From Glandiceps talaboti (Eukaryota; Hemichordata; Enteropneusta; Spengelidae), in contig NC_135554.1 in the NCBI RefSeq assembly GCF_964340395.1, forward strand, positions 21,663,592 through 21,700,591: a stretch of DNA of 37,000 nt. The letters are read 5' to 3'. The translations under genes and the position numbers were made by a program. Below, piece by piece: positions 12,601-24,500 of the stretch (positions are counted from its first letter, which is position 1; each line of letters starts with the position of its first letter). The notes under the pieces are model-generated. The model saw nothing but the letters and a program-made list of their open reading frames with translations, made no database searches and had not been told where the DNA came from.

Positions 12601-13142
12601 ATTTTCCAATGTCACACCATTGGACCATATCGCTGGACAAGGGAAACAACATGACAATTACAGGATAGCCAGCTACATACAGACTCGGCATCCACCTTTA
12701 AACCAGTATCGCCTCTCTCCACTTAAAAATGTCTACCTTTAAAATCTAGGCGTGAAAACCATGTCGTCTGGTAGAGAAAGAGAAAAAATTGACCCAGAAC
12801 AAAAGAATGGTTCTACAGTGTAATTGTCATGGCTCCACTGATAATATATTAATGCGAGAACCTGGGATAATATATAGCAGAAGGATGTGGCTATGGTGGT
12901 ATCACTACACAACTAATCCATTGGGTGCCCGCTATTCATTTTATATTGGGGTATATTACATGTAATAATTATATCTTTGAAAGAAATGGAATCACCATCC
13001 ACCCCCATCCCCCACCCCCACTCCCATACATTTATGATGTTAGATCAAATACAGCATCCTTTCTCATTAATAAATAAAACCTAACACACATGACAGTCAA
13101 ATATTATAGCATTTATAATATGACTCTGATTTAATCTCAAGA
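12601..13142. other. Non-coding region
   Basis: No gene recognised. It includes a short C-rich run at about 13005-13025. Confidence 0.4.
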
Positions 13143-13505
13143 TTGCTACATTTTGTCTTCTGGTGCAACAAAAATACCAACATTGCAACACCTGCTTTGC
13201 TTGAGCTAGCATAGAAGATCGTCAACAAATCATATACATTGTAACAATGTCAGTGGGTTAGAAGGGTTGTAAATGTACTTCACTTTAATTTTGCTGTGTC
13301 AGACGACAAGATGTAGCAAAAAATCAAGCTAGACAATAAAATGTTGCAATTTTAGTAAGATATTGTGTCGTGCCAGACGACAAGATGTAGCAAAAATCAA
13401 GCTGGACAATAAAATGTTGCAATTTTAGTAAGATATTGTGTCGTGCCAGACATAACATGTAGCAGTGTTATTGCTATGCATTTTGAGCCAGACAATAAAA
13501 CAATG
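13143..13505. mobile_element. Foldback element with tandem subrepeats, copy A
   Basis: At 13143-13185 a unit TTGCTACATTTTGTCTTCTGG lies in reverse orientation. From 13300 the same unit occurs forward in an array with a 73-74 bp period (starts 13300, 13374, 13447). Each period holds two half-units, CAGACGACAAGATGTAGCAA and GACAATAAAATGTTGCAA. Oppositely oriented terminal arrays around an unrelated centre match the structure of copy B at 18201-18714 and of foldback (FB-type) transposons. Confidence 0.6.
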
Positions 13506-14249
13506 ATGATGGTAAAATGCCAATTATGTGAACATGCTTGTTCGAATGCATTAAAGGAACCCCGAATACTTATCATGCGTATCAACTCTGTTGGTCCAAA
13601 ATCACAATTGTTCTGACGCCACAACAGACAATCCCATGTATAAAGTACTATGAACCCTCGCTAAGTTTGTTGGCATGGCAATAAGCGTGCATTTGTCCAT
13701 CTTGAATGTATCGTATAGTTGGTGGACTGTCACAGATAATATAGTGTGCAAAGCTGAGAACCAACTACACAAACGGAAGTCAAGTCAAGCGGTAAGTGTA
13801 CAAAGTCGGTTGACTGATAGATTGGTGGAGGGTCTATGGTCGACTGACAAATGAAATTCGAAGGGGTTGATGCCTGACCAAATGTTAACAATAATCACAT
13901 ATGACCTGTGAACTTGTCGATCACAAATTCTCACCATAAACTGACATGGTAGCGTGCAAGTGGCTCGTCAATAAATGTGAGGAAACATTTAAAAAAAGAC
14001 GTACACAATGCATGCAATGGCAGGAATCGAAATGTCTCCTAACTCTTAAATCATTTGCACACGTTCGCCTATATCTTTGTTTACAGAACCCACCCAAACA
14101 GATGACACGTACAATATCTCCTCATCTATTTTTGATGAAAATTTAAGAAAAAAAATAACTAAAGGTAACATCTTTGCACAGTACTTGTGTTGTTAATGTA
14201 TTGAAAAACAACACTAAACTTGAAATACGAGTAATCTTTTTATTTTCGT
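13506..14249. other. Non-coding region
   Basis: No gene, splice-supported exon or repeat recognised. Confidence 0.4.
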
Positions 14250-14507
14250 TGTCTGTGTCTGTGTCTGTGTCTGTGTCTGTGTCTGTGTATGTGTCTGTGT
14301 CTGTGTCTGTGTTTGTGTCTGTGTTTGTGTTTGTGTTTGTGTTTGTGTTTGTGTTTGTGTTTGTGTTTGTGTTTGTTTGTGTATGTTTGTTTGTTTGTGT
14401 GTGTGTGTGTGTTTGTTTGTGTTTGTGTTTGTGTTTGTGTTTGTGTTTGTGTTTGTGTTTGTGCCTGTGTTTGTGTTTGTGTTTGTGTTTGTGTTTGTGT
14501 TTGTGTT

Positions 14508-14543
<36 letters not shown>

Positions 14544-14671
14544 TTTGTTTGTTTGTTTGTTTGTTTGTTTGTTTGTTTGTTTGTTTGTTTGTTTGTTTGT
14601 TTGTGTGTTTGTTTGTTTGTGTGTTTGTTTGTTTGTGTGTTTGTGTTTGTGTTTGTGTTTGTGTTTGTGTC
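14250..14671. repeat. Compound (GTNTGT)n / (GT)n / (TTTG)n microsatellite
   Basis: Blocks of GTCTGT, GTTTGT, GT and TTTG units alternate over 420 bp. It abuts the left end of the foldback element at 14679. Confidence 0.96.
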
Positions 14672-14678
14672 TTGTAGA

Positions 14679-15200
14679 ACAGGGAACAGGACGAATAACT
14701 AATTTTATTCTTGTAATATTTTCTTATATTCTCCATATTTCAAATAACTATTGTTTCCTCTGACTGTTTTTTCCTATTTTCTATCGTTAGCCATGGACCC
14801 TCTATACCTTATCACTGTCTTATCAGTGTTTACCAACTTTGCAGAGTGCTAATCCTAACGGGCTATTTGCCCAATTAACACATTAGGTAGTGACTGTAAA
14901 CATCTACTGATCCGTGTATTTCCACTAGTAGGATCAGTAGATAATTACACTGACTAGACTGCGTAATGTGTTGATTGGGCAAAAAGCCCATGAGTTTGTT
15001 CTAAGATTATCAATCTAATTATTAATGCAAAGCTCGTAAACTCTGATAAGTGATAACGGTAGGAAATGTAAAAAAAAATCAGTCAGAGCAAACAATAGTT
15101 ATGATGGCAATATTTTAAACTGTATTTGAAATATAAGAAAATAATTTTGCAAATCCGGAAAATCGCAAGAACAAAATAATTTATTCGCCCTGTTCCCTGT
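14679..15200. mobile_element. 522-bp foldback element
   Basis: The terminal ACAGGGAACAGG at 14679 is matched by CCTGTTCCCTGT at the right end (15189-15200). The two halves are homologous in reverse complement over almost their whole length: GGGCTATTTGCCCAATTAAC near 14860 pairs with GATTGGGCAAAAAGCCCA near 14972, and CTACTGATCC (14904-14913) with GGATCAGTAG (14931-14940). The loop is 17 bases. No open frame spans it, so it is non-autonomous. No target duplication is visible; the left flank is microsatellite. Confidence 0.82.
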
Positions 15201-15474
15201 GGTTACAGCAACGTTCATTGCTAGAAATGACTGGCACCAAATATAAAAAATAGTGTGTTCCAATAACCCGGCCGACCCTAGTTTAAGCCCCAGCCCCTAA
15301 ACAGTTTTTTGCATGCGAAAAGGTAAAGTGGTAAAAATTTAATTCTATTTCCGTGTGCACCTACATGCCTTTGCCTCACCTGTGGTCATTTTCTTAAAAA
15401 TCGCATTCCAGAGAGAAACCAGGCCTTTTTTTTTAGACTATAACAGTTCAGTCTGCATACCATGTTCGTCTAAT

Positions 15475-16959
15475 ATAATATATAATATAATATTGGTTTA
15501 TTGCTCTCAAAGGCCACCGGCCCAAATAGCAAATCCATCACAGATATACAAAATGCAAAATATACAAAACGGACACAGAAAATTCAACTATTAATAAAGG
15601 AAAGAAAAGAAAAGAAAAAGGAAACATACTACTTCAAATACATTCTTTTCTCAATTGGAAAGCTTTGTGTATAAATACAGCAAGGTTTGATATAACAACT
15701 CTATCATCACACGACATAAGAGAATAAAAAGTTTCAATTGAAGGTTGTCTATATGACCAAACTGGTAAATATAACTCTCTTAGACGTTGGTATAACGGGC
15801 AGACAGAAATAAAGTGAAATTCATCCTCAATTTCAATTGTACAACAAACTTTACAGGTGCGCTCCTCAAGAAAAATACCACGTGCCCTACCCTCCTCAAT
15901 TTCCAGACCGAGACCCGAGCTCCTCAGACAAGCTATTGCTCTTCTGAATTTAGTATCCATGTCTAGAAATAAATATTCCTCTGGTAAAAGGTTTAGCTTA
16001 AAATTTCGATATAAACGAAGCTTATCTTTGGTACAGACTTCAGACCACCAGTTTTGTTTGACAATATCACTAGCTCTGGTCATGAAATGGTTGAGGAAGG
16101 TAATGAAGTTGCCAGGCCCCTGAAAAAGCCACACCTCCCCAAACCCATGGGTAAACAAAACATTTTTGACATGCGTTGCCCAGGACTGCTTTCCATTGGC
16201 GTCAAGTCGCATCGCAAGATTATAACTGTGTTTTGCAACTTTGCTTTGTGGCATTTCCAAGAGTTTCAACCAGTACGAGATTACTCTTTTAAGAGTGAAA
16301 AGGAAAATGGGATATCTGCCACAATCACCTAGCACACAGGCGTCCGGTGTTGAGGATTTGACTCCAAGAAAACGCTTACAGTACTTCAATTGGATACGTT
16401 CAAGAACCTGGTACTGCGCATAGCCCCAAATTTCTGACCCATAGGTGGTTATAGGAAGAACCATAGCGTCAAAAAGTTTAAAATACTCTTTGAATGGCAA
16501 ATTTCCAGTGTGTTTGACCATACGAAAAATGCTACCCATTGCCTTTCGGGCTTGATCTGCTAATATTGACGTAGCTTTACTCCACGTATTTCTACTAGAA
16601 AGCATTAGCCCTAGGTATTTGTAGTAACTGACCGTTTTCATACACTCCCCGTTAAAAAACCACCTTTCAATTTTTTTCAAAACCCCACCCCGTCTAAATA
16701 CAATGATTTGCGATTTGCTCCTATTTACTGAGAGTTTCCACTTAGTGGTAAATGACTCCAACACTGAAAGTAATCTTTGAAGACCAACTGGAGAATCACT
16801 GAACAAGGTAACGTCATCGGCATACAAAAGTGAAAACAAATCGTGCAGTTCTTGAGTAATCTGTATACCACAATGTCCCGAATTTTCCAACATACTGCTT
16901 AATTCATTAATGAAAAGAGAAAAAAGGAAAGGACTTAGCATGCAACCCTGTCGTACTCC
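15475..16959 (-). mobile_element. 5'-truncated non-LTR retrotransposon with 12-bp target-site duplication
   Basis: The insertion is bracketed by TGTTCGTCTAAT at 15463-15474 and 16960-16971. Read on the minus strand it starts abruptly inside the conserved GVRQGC motif of reverse transcriptase, continues through the rest of the ORF, has a ~160-bp 3' UTR ending GGGCCGGTGGCC...GCAATAAACC, and finishes in a short (ATATT)-type tail. A truncated 5' end, AATAAA, a simple-repeat tail and a target duplication are the hallmarks of target-primed reverse transcription. Confidence 0.92.
15634..16959 (-). CDS. Non-LTR retrotransposon reverse transcriptase, C-terminal portion
   Basis: The frame runs from the 5' truncation point, with VRQGC just before the Met at 16941, to a TGA at 15636-15634, without an internal stop (435 codons from that Met). 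The catalytic LLYADD motif is at residues 38-43. RT motifs follow: LSVNRSKSQ at 70-77, and the SYYKYLG and YGSEIWG blocks. A C-terminal CxxC-x9-H-x4-C cluster (C363, C366, H376, C381) resembles the nucleic-acid-binding knuckle after the thumb region of many LINE ORF2 proteins. Endonuclease and the N-terminal RT motifs are absent, so the fragment cannot move by itself. It has no host start codon and is unlikely to be expressed. The absence of stops and frameshifts suggests a young insertion. Confidence 0.9.
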   Translation of the reverse strand, partial: GVRQGCMLSPFLFSLFINELSSMLENSGHCGIQITQELHDLFSLLYADDVTLFSDSPVGLQRLLSVLESFTTKWKLSVNRSKSQIIVFRRGGVLKKIERWFFNGECMKTVSYYKYLGLMLSSRNTWSKATSILADQARKAMGSIFRMVKHTGNLPFKEYFKLFDAMVLPITTYGSEIWGYAQYQVLERIQLKYCKRFLGVKSSTPDACVLGDCGRYPIFLFTLKRVISYWLKLLEMPQSKVAKHSYNLAMRLDANGKQSWATHVKNVLFTHGFGEVWLFQGPGNFITFLNHFMTRASDIVKQNWWSEVCTKDKLRLYRNFKLNLLPEEYLFLDMDTKFRRAIACLRSSGLGLEIEEGRARGIFLEERTCKVCCTIEIEDEFHFISVCPLYQRLRELYLPVWSYRQPSIETFYSLMSCDDRVVISNLAVFIHKAFQLRKECI

Positions 16960-16971
16960 TGTTCGTCTAAT

Positions 16972-18200
16972 TAACTGTAATTGTCTTCATGTACTTCTTT
17001 TACTCCTTATCACGAAAGTATTGTTACAGACGAGTACTTTATCTTGGGGTCGAAGTAATTTTTAAAAAAAAATGAAAGTAAAATAAAATAAAGCTCCTAC
17101 TTACCCTATTATCTGAAGTTATGTTATCGGAAACCAACATTTTTATTTTTATTTTGACTTTCTATACAATTGAGAACTCAGATCAGTATCTTGAAAATGG
17201 AAAAATTGATGACGAATAGTTGCCACTCCCACCCCACCCCTCCCCGAATCGACTGACAAATTTAATACCGGAGAATATGACATGAAAGCAGTCTTTGGGA
17301 CGACAGTATTGCAAAACAGTCAGATATCGAGTTTGAATTGTTATCTGTGAGCCGCATATATGTCCTATAGTAGTCGTAGCCACTAAGTAGGGTGCCACTA
17401 AAAGAGGACCCCATCGCTTGAATATAAACTAATTTCGCACCCCACTGGACTTTTTCAATAAGTTTGATTCCGTTTGATTCCGCATTTGTGTAGTTTTTCG
17501 CTACTGGTACCCCAGCACCTGGCGCTTTTATGTACCCACCTCACTGACTCGGCGACTGTTGAGTCGCTTTTTGGGTATTAAACCCAGTGCAGTGGTGGTC
17601 ACTTGTTAAAAGTCTATTGTTGAATTTTGATGCACTTGATTGCGTTTCCTACATTGCTTTAATTACAGTGTGACTGACCGTGTGCAATAAATAGGGGGTA
17701 TACATACAGTCTATCATTTTATTCAAAATCTCATCCTGTCACTGAAAAATCAGCCGATTTTACATGTATTTTAGTATTAATTGAAGCTTTTTAGCTTGCT
17801 GACAACACAAAGGTAGTGCCTCGTGATGCTTTTGACACAAACAATACAATGTATTTTTAAATGGGCATTTCAAATAAGTGATTTCCTTTTTTTATTATCA
17901 AAACAAAAGACAGGGTTAATGGATGGATGGTGAAATCTCGTTGCAACGTTTGCTGATAAACGTGTTTGGTTTTTACAGCATTTATCGTCTATAATAGTGT
18001 GGCAATTCCGTGATCGTTGATAAGCTAATGCACCATTTATGATGTTTCTAAACACTGTGTCAAATAAAGACGATATGTTGCCTCAGTTTTTATCCATTTT
18101 GTGGTGTTGATTGAAATCAGATACTAAAATTACAATGGAAGCCAAATATATGGAAATAACCCGTCTGGTTAAACAAAATTATCATGATGGCTATATATAA
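16972..18200. other. Non-coding region
   Basis: No gene recognised. A GCGACTGTTGAGTCGC hairpin occurs at about 17550-17565. No supportable coding exon. Confidence 0.4.
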
Positions 18201-18714
18201 CATTGCTACATTTTACTATCAGGCTTAACATGTCTTACGATATTGCTACATTTTATCCTCTGGTTTAACAAAATCTTACTAACGTTGCTACATTTTATCG
18301 TCTGACATGATGAAAATTGAAATAAAAGTGTTACATTGTAATCCACAGACACTTGCCTGAAAAAATGTACATTGTTGCGATGTATATAATTTGGAGATGA
18401 TGGGCTAAAGATTTATTTACCATCCAGGCATGGCATAGCCCAATAACAGGAGGAGGGTTCAGTGTTAGTACAGGAGGAAACCGGAGTACCCGGGGAAAAC
18501 CTGCATTGTTCGGTAGAGTCAAACTGAACAACACCCTTCTTACTTCCAGTGTGGTAAATTGAATCACACCCTAAATGGGTTCGAACTCTGACCGCAGTGG
18601 TAAGAGGCAAGTGGTTTAAACCACCGACAACACTAGTACTATAATGGTAGCTCTTGCATAAAAATGTAGCAATTTTGGTGAGATTTTTGTCGAGCCAGAC
18701 AACAATTTGATTAT
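18201..18714. mobile_element. Foldback element with tandem subrepeats, copy B (interrupted by a SINE)
   Basis: Three ~42-bp units (TTGCTACATTTTATCGTCTG type) sit in reverse orientation at 18201-18312. A forward unit (ATGTAGCAATTTTGGTGAG ... GAGCCAGAC) sits at 18664-18710. The unit is the same as in copy A at 13.1-13.5 kb, again with the arrays facing each other. The interior holds the SINE described separately. Confidence 0.6.
18405..18640 (-). mobile_element. tRNA-derived SINE
   Basis: On the minus strand the head near 18638 reads GTTGTCGGTGGTTTAAACC, then CCTCTTACCACTGCGGTC, with a clear B-box GAGTTCGAACC at 18578-18588, i.e. a tRNA-like pol III promoter. The body contains GGGTACTCCGGTTTCCTCC, a conserved block common in marine-invertebrate SINEs, perhaps a MetaSINE-type central domain (from memory, not verified). 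The 3' end runs into a short TAAATAAAT tail near 18410. Confidence 0.62.
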
Positions 18715-18741
18715 ACTCAACTTATTTCATTGTACACTAAG

Positions 18742-18855
18742 AGTCTATATACTGTATACTGATGATCGCTGAGGAAGCGTGAAACTCCGAGTAACGACTT
18801 ATAACATCCTTATTCTTTGGTTGTAGTCGATAGTGCTCTGCTACTAATATACCAC
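18742..18855 (+). ncRNA. Hammerhead-ribozyme-like core in an ~83-bp tandem unit
   Basis: CTGATGA (18759-18765), a CGC/GCG helix II with a TGAGGAA loop, GAAA (18781-18784), a 3-bp stem III ACU/AGU around CCG, then A as the potential cleavage-site base. All core strands of a type I hammerhead are present in order. AGTCTATATACTG before the core and AGTCGATAGTGCTCTG after it are related and 83 bp apart, so this looks like a tandem dimer, as in Penelope-associated hammerheads that work as dimers because stem III is short. The 10.1/11.1 closing position is U-U and stem I pairing is poor in this copy, so activity is doubtful. Confidence 0.45.
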
Positions 18856-19591
18856 ATTTATAAACATTGTGTTCTTATGCTAGATTTTTGTTGTTGTTGC
18901 TTTTTTGCTAGTCTTTCTCATTTTGTAATGTTCAGACCACAGACATGTTTGTGTAGTGGTCTTTAAACAGTAAATTATTATTATTATATAATATTATTTA
19001 ATTATTATATGTATTTTTTTTCGTAGTTATAATTTGCGGGTATTTACAAGGACTCATTCAAACACAACTTGATGAGCATATATCTTTGAAAAGAAAGCAA
19101 GATTTACTCAACTGAGAAAGCAGAAAATTCCTAGTGTAAAGTTGTATATTTATTCAGACAAATATATTACTTACAACAATGTTCGACCAATTGTATCTCT
19201 TAGCCTGTCTCAAGCTGTGCGAAAACTACGTGCTTTTATAAATTTACGTCTAAATTATTGTCTTGACGTCCATGTCTATGTCAGCTATTGCTATAATAAG
19301 ATTTTCTCGAACTGGGTGTTCGGCGTTTGTATAAACAGCGTCATGTCTGAACCCAAACACGGTCATTATAAATTCATGACATACCACTTTCTGCTTAGTA
19401 TTATAAATCTATCACAAAATATTATCGTATTACGTGGAAACGATACAGATGTTTTTTTTTCATGGTAAAACGTAAAGATAAAAACTATTTTCTTATTCGT
19501 AAATTGAGCTTATTAAAGTGTAATTGTAAAAGTAATATTATTTATGTACAATTGTGACGTCACATGAATACAAAGAATTGTGACCATTTCG
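18856..19591. other. Non-coding AT-rich region
   Basis: A short ATT/ATA-rich tract lies at about 18974-19012. A 108-codon frame at 19142-19468 has no recognisable similarity or splice context. Confidence 0.4.
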
Positions 19592-20808
<1,217 letters not shown>

Positions 20809-21506
20809 TGTTTGTTTGTCTGTTTCTGAATCAATAGTAAGGACTTGATCCCACCGCTGCCACCACATTAAAGGCATTGGTTATTTCCCACAACTACCTC
20901 TACAGTGAATTTGTATGAAGACACTGCATTATCAATCAATACTTGTGCTTGGATCTAATTAAGCTGAGCTGACCATAAAGGCCGGGACTCCTAAAGATGA
21001 CTGCACTACGGCGGCCCCCGGGACAGAGGTCTCCACTCCACTACATGACTTTGGCATACATACAGTCAACACCACAGCTTTTCAGTCTTTCATCTCATAA
21101 TAAGCTTGTAATATAATATTAGATCTGGAAACACACGCTCTGATAACTCTGACACATTTCCAGAGCTAGTATAATACAACAGGACAACTTTGCTAGGATA
21201 TTTCGCTTGATGATATAATATAATAAGAGCCCGGAGATTTGGGGAGTTGACATTATAATCATATAAATGAAGTCAGTGTATTTCAGTAACCAGGTTGAGG
21301 GCGCTGTTAAACGACACGATAAGTCGATCGATAAAAGTCAACTTGCTTTGGGTCAAAAAACTTGGGTTCGTGCACGTAGTTACGTATATCATAGGCAGTG
21401 GAGGGAGGTAATCCAATGTGGCGAACGTTTTCGAAATACTTTACAGCTGTATAGATTTCGAGATTTCGAGTAAGGATTTCGAGGCATTCGGCCACAAACT
21501 GACGAA
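20809..21506. other. Region upstream of the CYP4 gene
   Basis: Presumed promoter and 5' UTR. A TATAATATAATAAGAGCC stretch at about 21213-21230 is a possible TATA-like element; this is weak. No gene in it. Confidence 0.35.
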
Positions 21507-24500
21507 ATGATAGCGAGTTCAGTCTTTGAGTTGTTCGAATCAACAACCAATGCTGGATTTTGGTTTGAGTTTTCCAAACAGTGGAGTCCAAGATGGGAGG
21601 TTATCACAGTGATATTCGTGTTTATAGTCATGTTAGCAATCATACAGCTATCACTGACTGTCATCAAATTGTTCAAAATGAGATGGGCTGCTGAGGAAGC
21701 ATTTAAGGCATTCCCTACCGTCGATATTTACAGAAGTCCCATATTTGGTCATTTGGAATTGGTAAGTGATCACAGAGTCAAAAATTGAACAGGTAGTTCA
21801 GGAGTCGTCCGGGGTCTATGGTTATGACCGTAGTGCACGAACGAACGTCGTGATTTTGCAAACAACACCAACCAGTCACAAACATACATTTCGAAGTCCA
21901 TTTGACCATCTCCAGGGTTTTGATTATTTGTTTATTTTCTGTGGGTCATTACGTTTACATAACATTCTATTCAATAAAAGCGCAACTCTCACAGCTGCGT
22001 GTGCTACAGTTGGCGGAGATTGATCTAGTATCAGTACTTTATATCCACCACACACAAGGCAAGGTGGTATTGTCAACATTGACCTAGATATTATGACCCC
22101 AAACGACAGAAAACAGCAGATATAGGAATAGGCCTGTCATGTCACCGAGACTGTCCTTGTAATGTGTACAAATTAATTGATGTTCCTTAGTGAGCCAGAC
22201 TCTGCATGCATTATGAATATTTTTTTTCTCGATATTTAATAATAATTTCTCTTTAAACAAAAATCATGAATATAAGACAGTAACACCAGTTGCAAACAGT
22301 AATAATAAAGTCTGAATTGGAGCATTCTTTGAAATGATTTGAAAAAATCACCACTTCAAAGAAGTTTGTCTTTGTGCATAAAAAAACACATTAAATGCTC
22401 GGATAATAAATATCATAAGATATATGAAAGACATATTTGATAGAAAATAAGATTCAAAGAAAATGGCATTATAAAATTATACTATTTATATCAACTAGCC
22501 AATGAATAGACTAAGTCTCATAGAATCGAATGGTATGCTGTTATGCACGTCCTACAAGAACTTTGGACCAAGGTATTATTTTCCGGTATTGTCAAACAGA
22601 GAAAAACAAACATTCTATACATTAAAGATGAGCAGATTTGATAGTAGTATCATTGTGTTGAACTTTGTCAGATCAACATGATTTCAAATGTATGTAACTA
22701 CATGTAAGGTATATATTTGCAAGTCCAGTAGGATAGATTGTGAATAATTACTCCATTATTAACTCTGTACCTGAATGATTGAGAATGTTCATAAATATAC
22801 ATGTATATGTGGTAGATTCTCCTTCCAACTGTGTACTATGGCTTGGAATTAGTTAGCCTGTGATCAGTAGACAGACTGCGCCACCTACAGTCTAGTGGAA
22901 TAATGTATGGTATGCTTGGGAAATCAAGCAGAATGAAATGTATTGTAGTGTTACTTGTAGGTGTCAGAGTTGTTCTTATTAGAATTATTGTTGTCACTGT
23001 TGTCTAGGTGATGTCCTGCCCTAGATGTCAACAGCTGGTACATGTCAATAGACATTTATACTTATATTTATACTTAGTCACCTTGCCCTATAATCAGTCA
23101 ATCAAATCAATCAATCAGTCAATCAATCAATCAATCAGTCAGTCAGTCAATCAATCAATCAATCAGTCAGTCAGTCAGTGAGTGAGTCAGTCAGTCAGTC
23201 AGTCAGTCAATCAATCAATCAATCAATTAATCAGTCCAATATTCCATCAAACAACCAATCTTTATTCAACTCACACTGATAATAATTTTAGCTTTCATAT
23301 ATAAGGTTATTTCATACTGTGCTCAAAGTTTGTAACTCTCAAACTCACTAAAATATTGCAATCCACCTGAGATAATGAAGTGAACTTAACTACACAATAA
23401 ATATAATGTTTTCAAATCCTTTGTATTGCTTTTTTGAAGAAAGTGCATGTATAATATCAAAGTTTGTCTGTAGTGTTCAAATGATGTATTAAAGCAAAGT
23501 TTTGTTTCTTCAATACAGCTAGATGTGAATAGGGAAGAAACTATGCAGATAGGTACTGATATTCCCCAGGAGTTTCCCCATGCATTACCATTGTGGCTTG
23601 GTCCATTTCATTGTGTCTTGCTGTGTCACCATCCTTCAACTGTACAGCCAATACTGTCAAGTACAGGTAAATAACTAATTTGTTTTAATCTTTATGGCCC
23701 AAATATGGGGTTTGCAGACCAAGGTTGTATGGCAGAATGGCCTGATCGATTTTAGAATGATCCCTTAGGCTGTACTAACCAGGTCTGCACAAACCGTTGC
23801 CTGCTGGAGTTAATTCTACCACAGCAGGTACATTCTGCACAGTATAATAAAGTGTCTTCCTCTGGTGTCACATGCATGTGATGTCAAGTTAGACACTCAA
23901 GCTTACTTACTAACAAAATATCTATGATTCTATAACCATGTGTTGAAAATAGCACTCTTTTTATCTTAATGGTAACATTTGTGAATTTTAACTCGAATTG
24001 AGTTTAATGTTATCACTTTCAGAACCTAAAAATGACTTCCTGTATGGTTTTGTAAAACCATGGCTTGGAGATGGACTTCTTATCAGTAAAGGCAAGAAGT
24101 GGATGAGAAACAGAAAGCTTCTAAGTCCAGGATTTCATTTTGATATTCTTAGACCGTACATCAAAGTTTTCAATGAATCCACCAAAACAATGCTGGTAAG
24201 ATGTACACCAAATGTATTCTTTCAGTTAGGTTGGCAAGATTATGACAGAGCATTTTTTACACTTTTACTGCTTTGCTAAAACACGGTTTTAACAGAACTC
24301 ATTGAAAATTAAGGAGCTTGAAAGAAAAGGGTTTTCAAACATACTGAGCAATGGAGTAACGTCAAGTAAACTTACAATGTACAATCATACAATCAAAAGT
24401 TGTACACTGTTTTGTTGTTACCCGATCACAGATGATAAAATGGCTGATTCCAACTTAGCCAATGAAGTATTGCTATCACATTGACAGCTTACTCAGTATT

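Noticed and set aside
14143-14763. Long frames rich in CVCV, FVFV and TQTN
   Set aside because: Repeat artefacts of the GT/TTTG array; no complex sequence of coding type.
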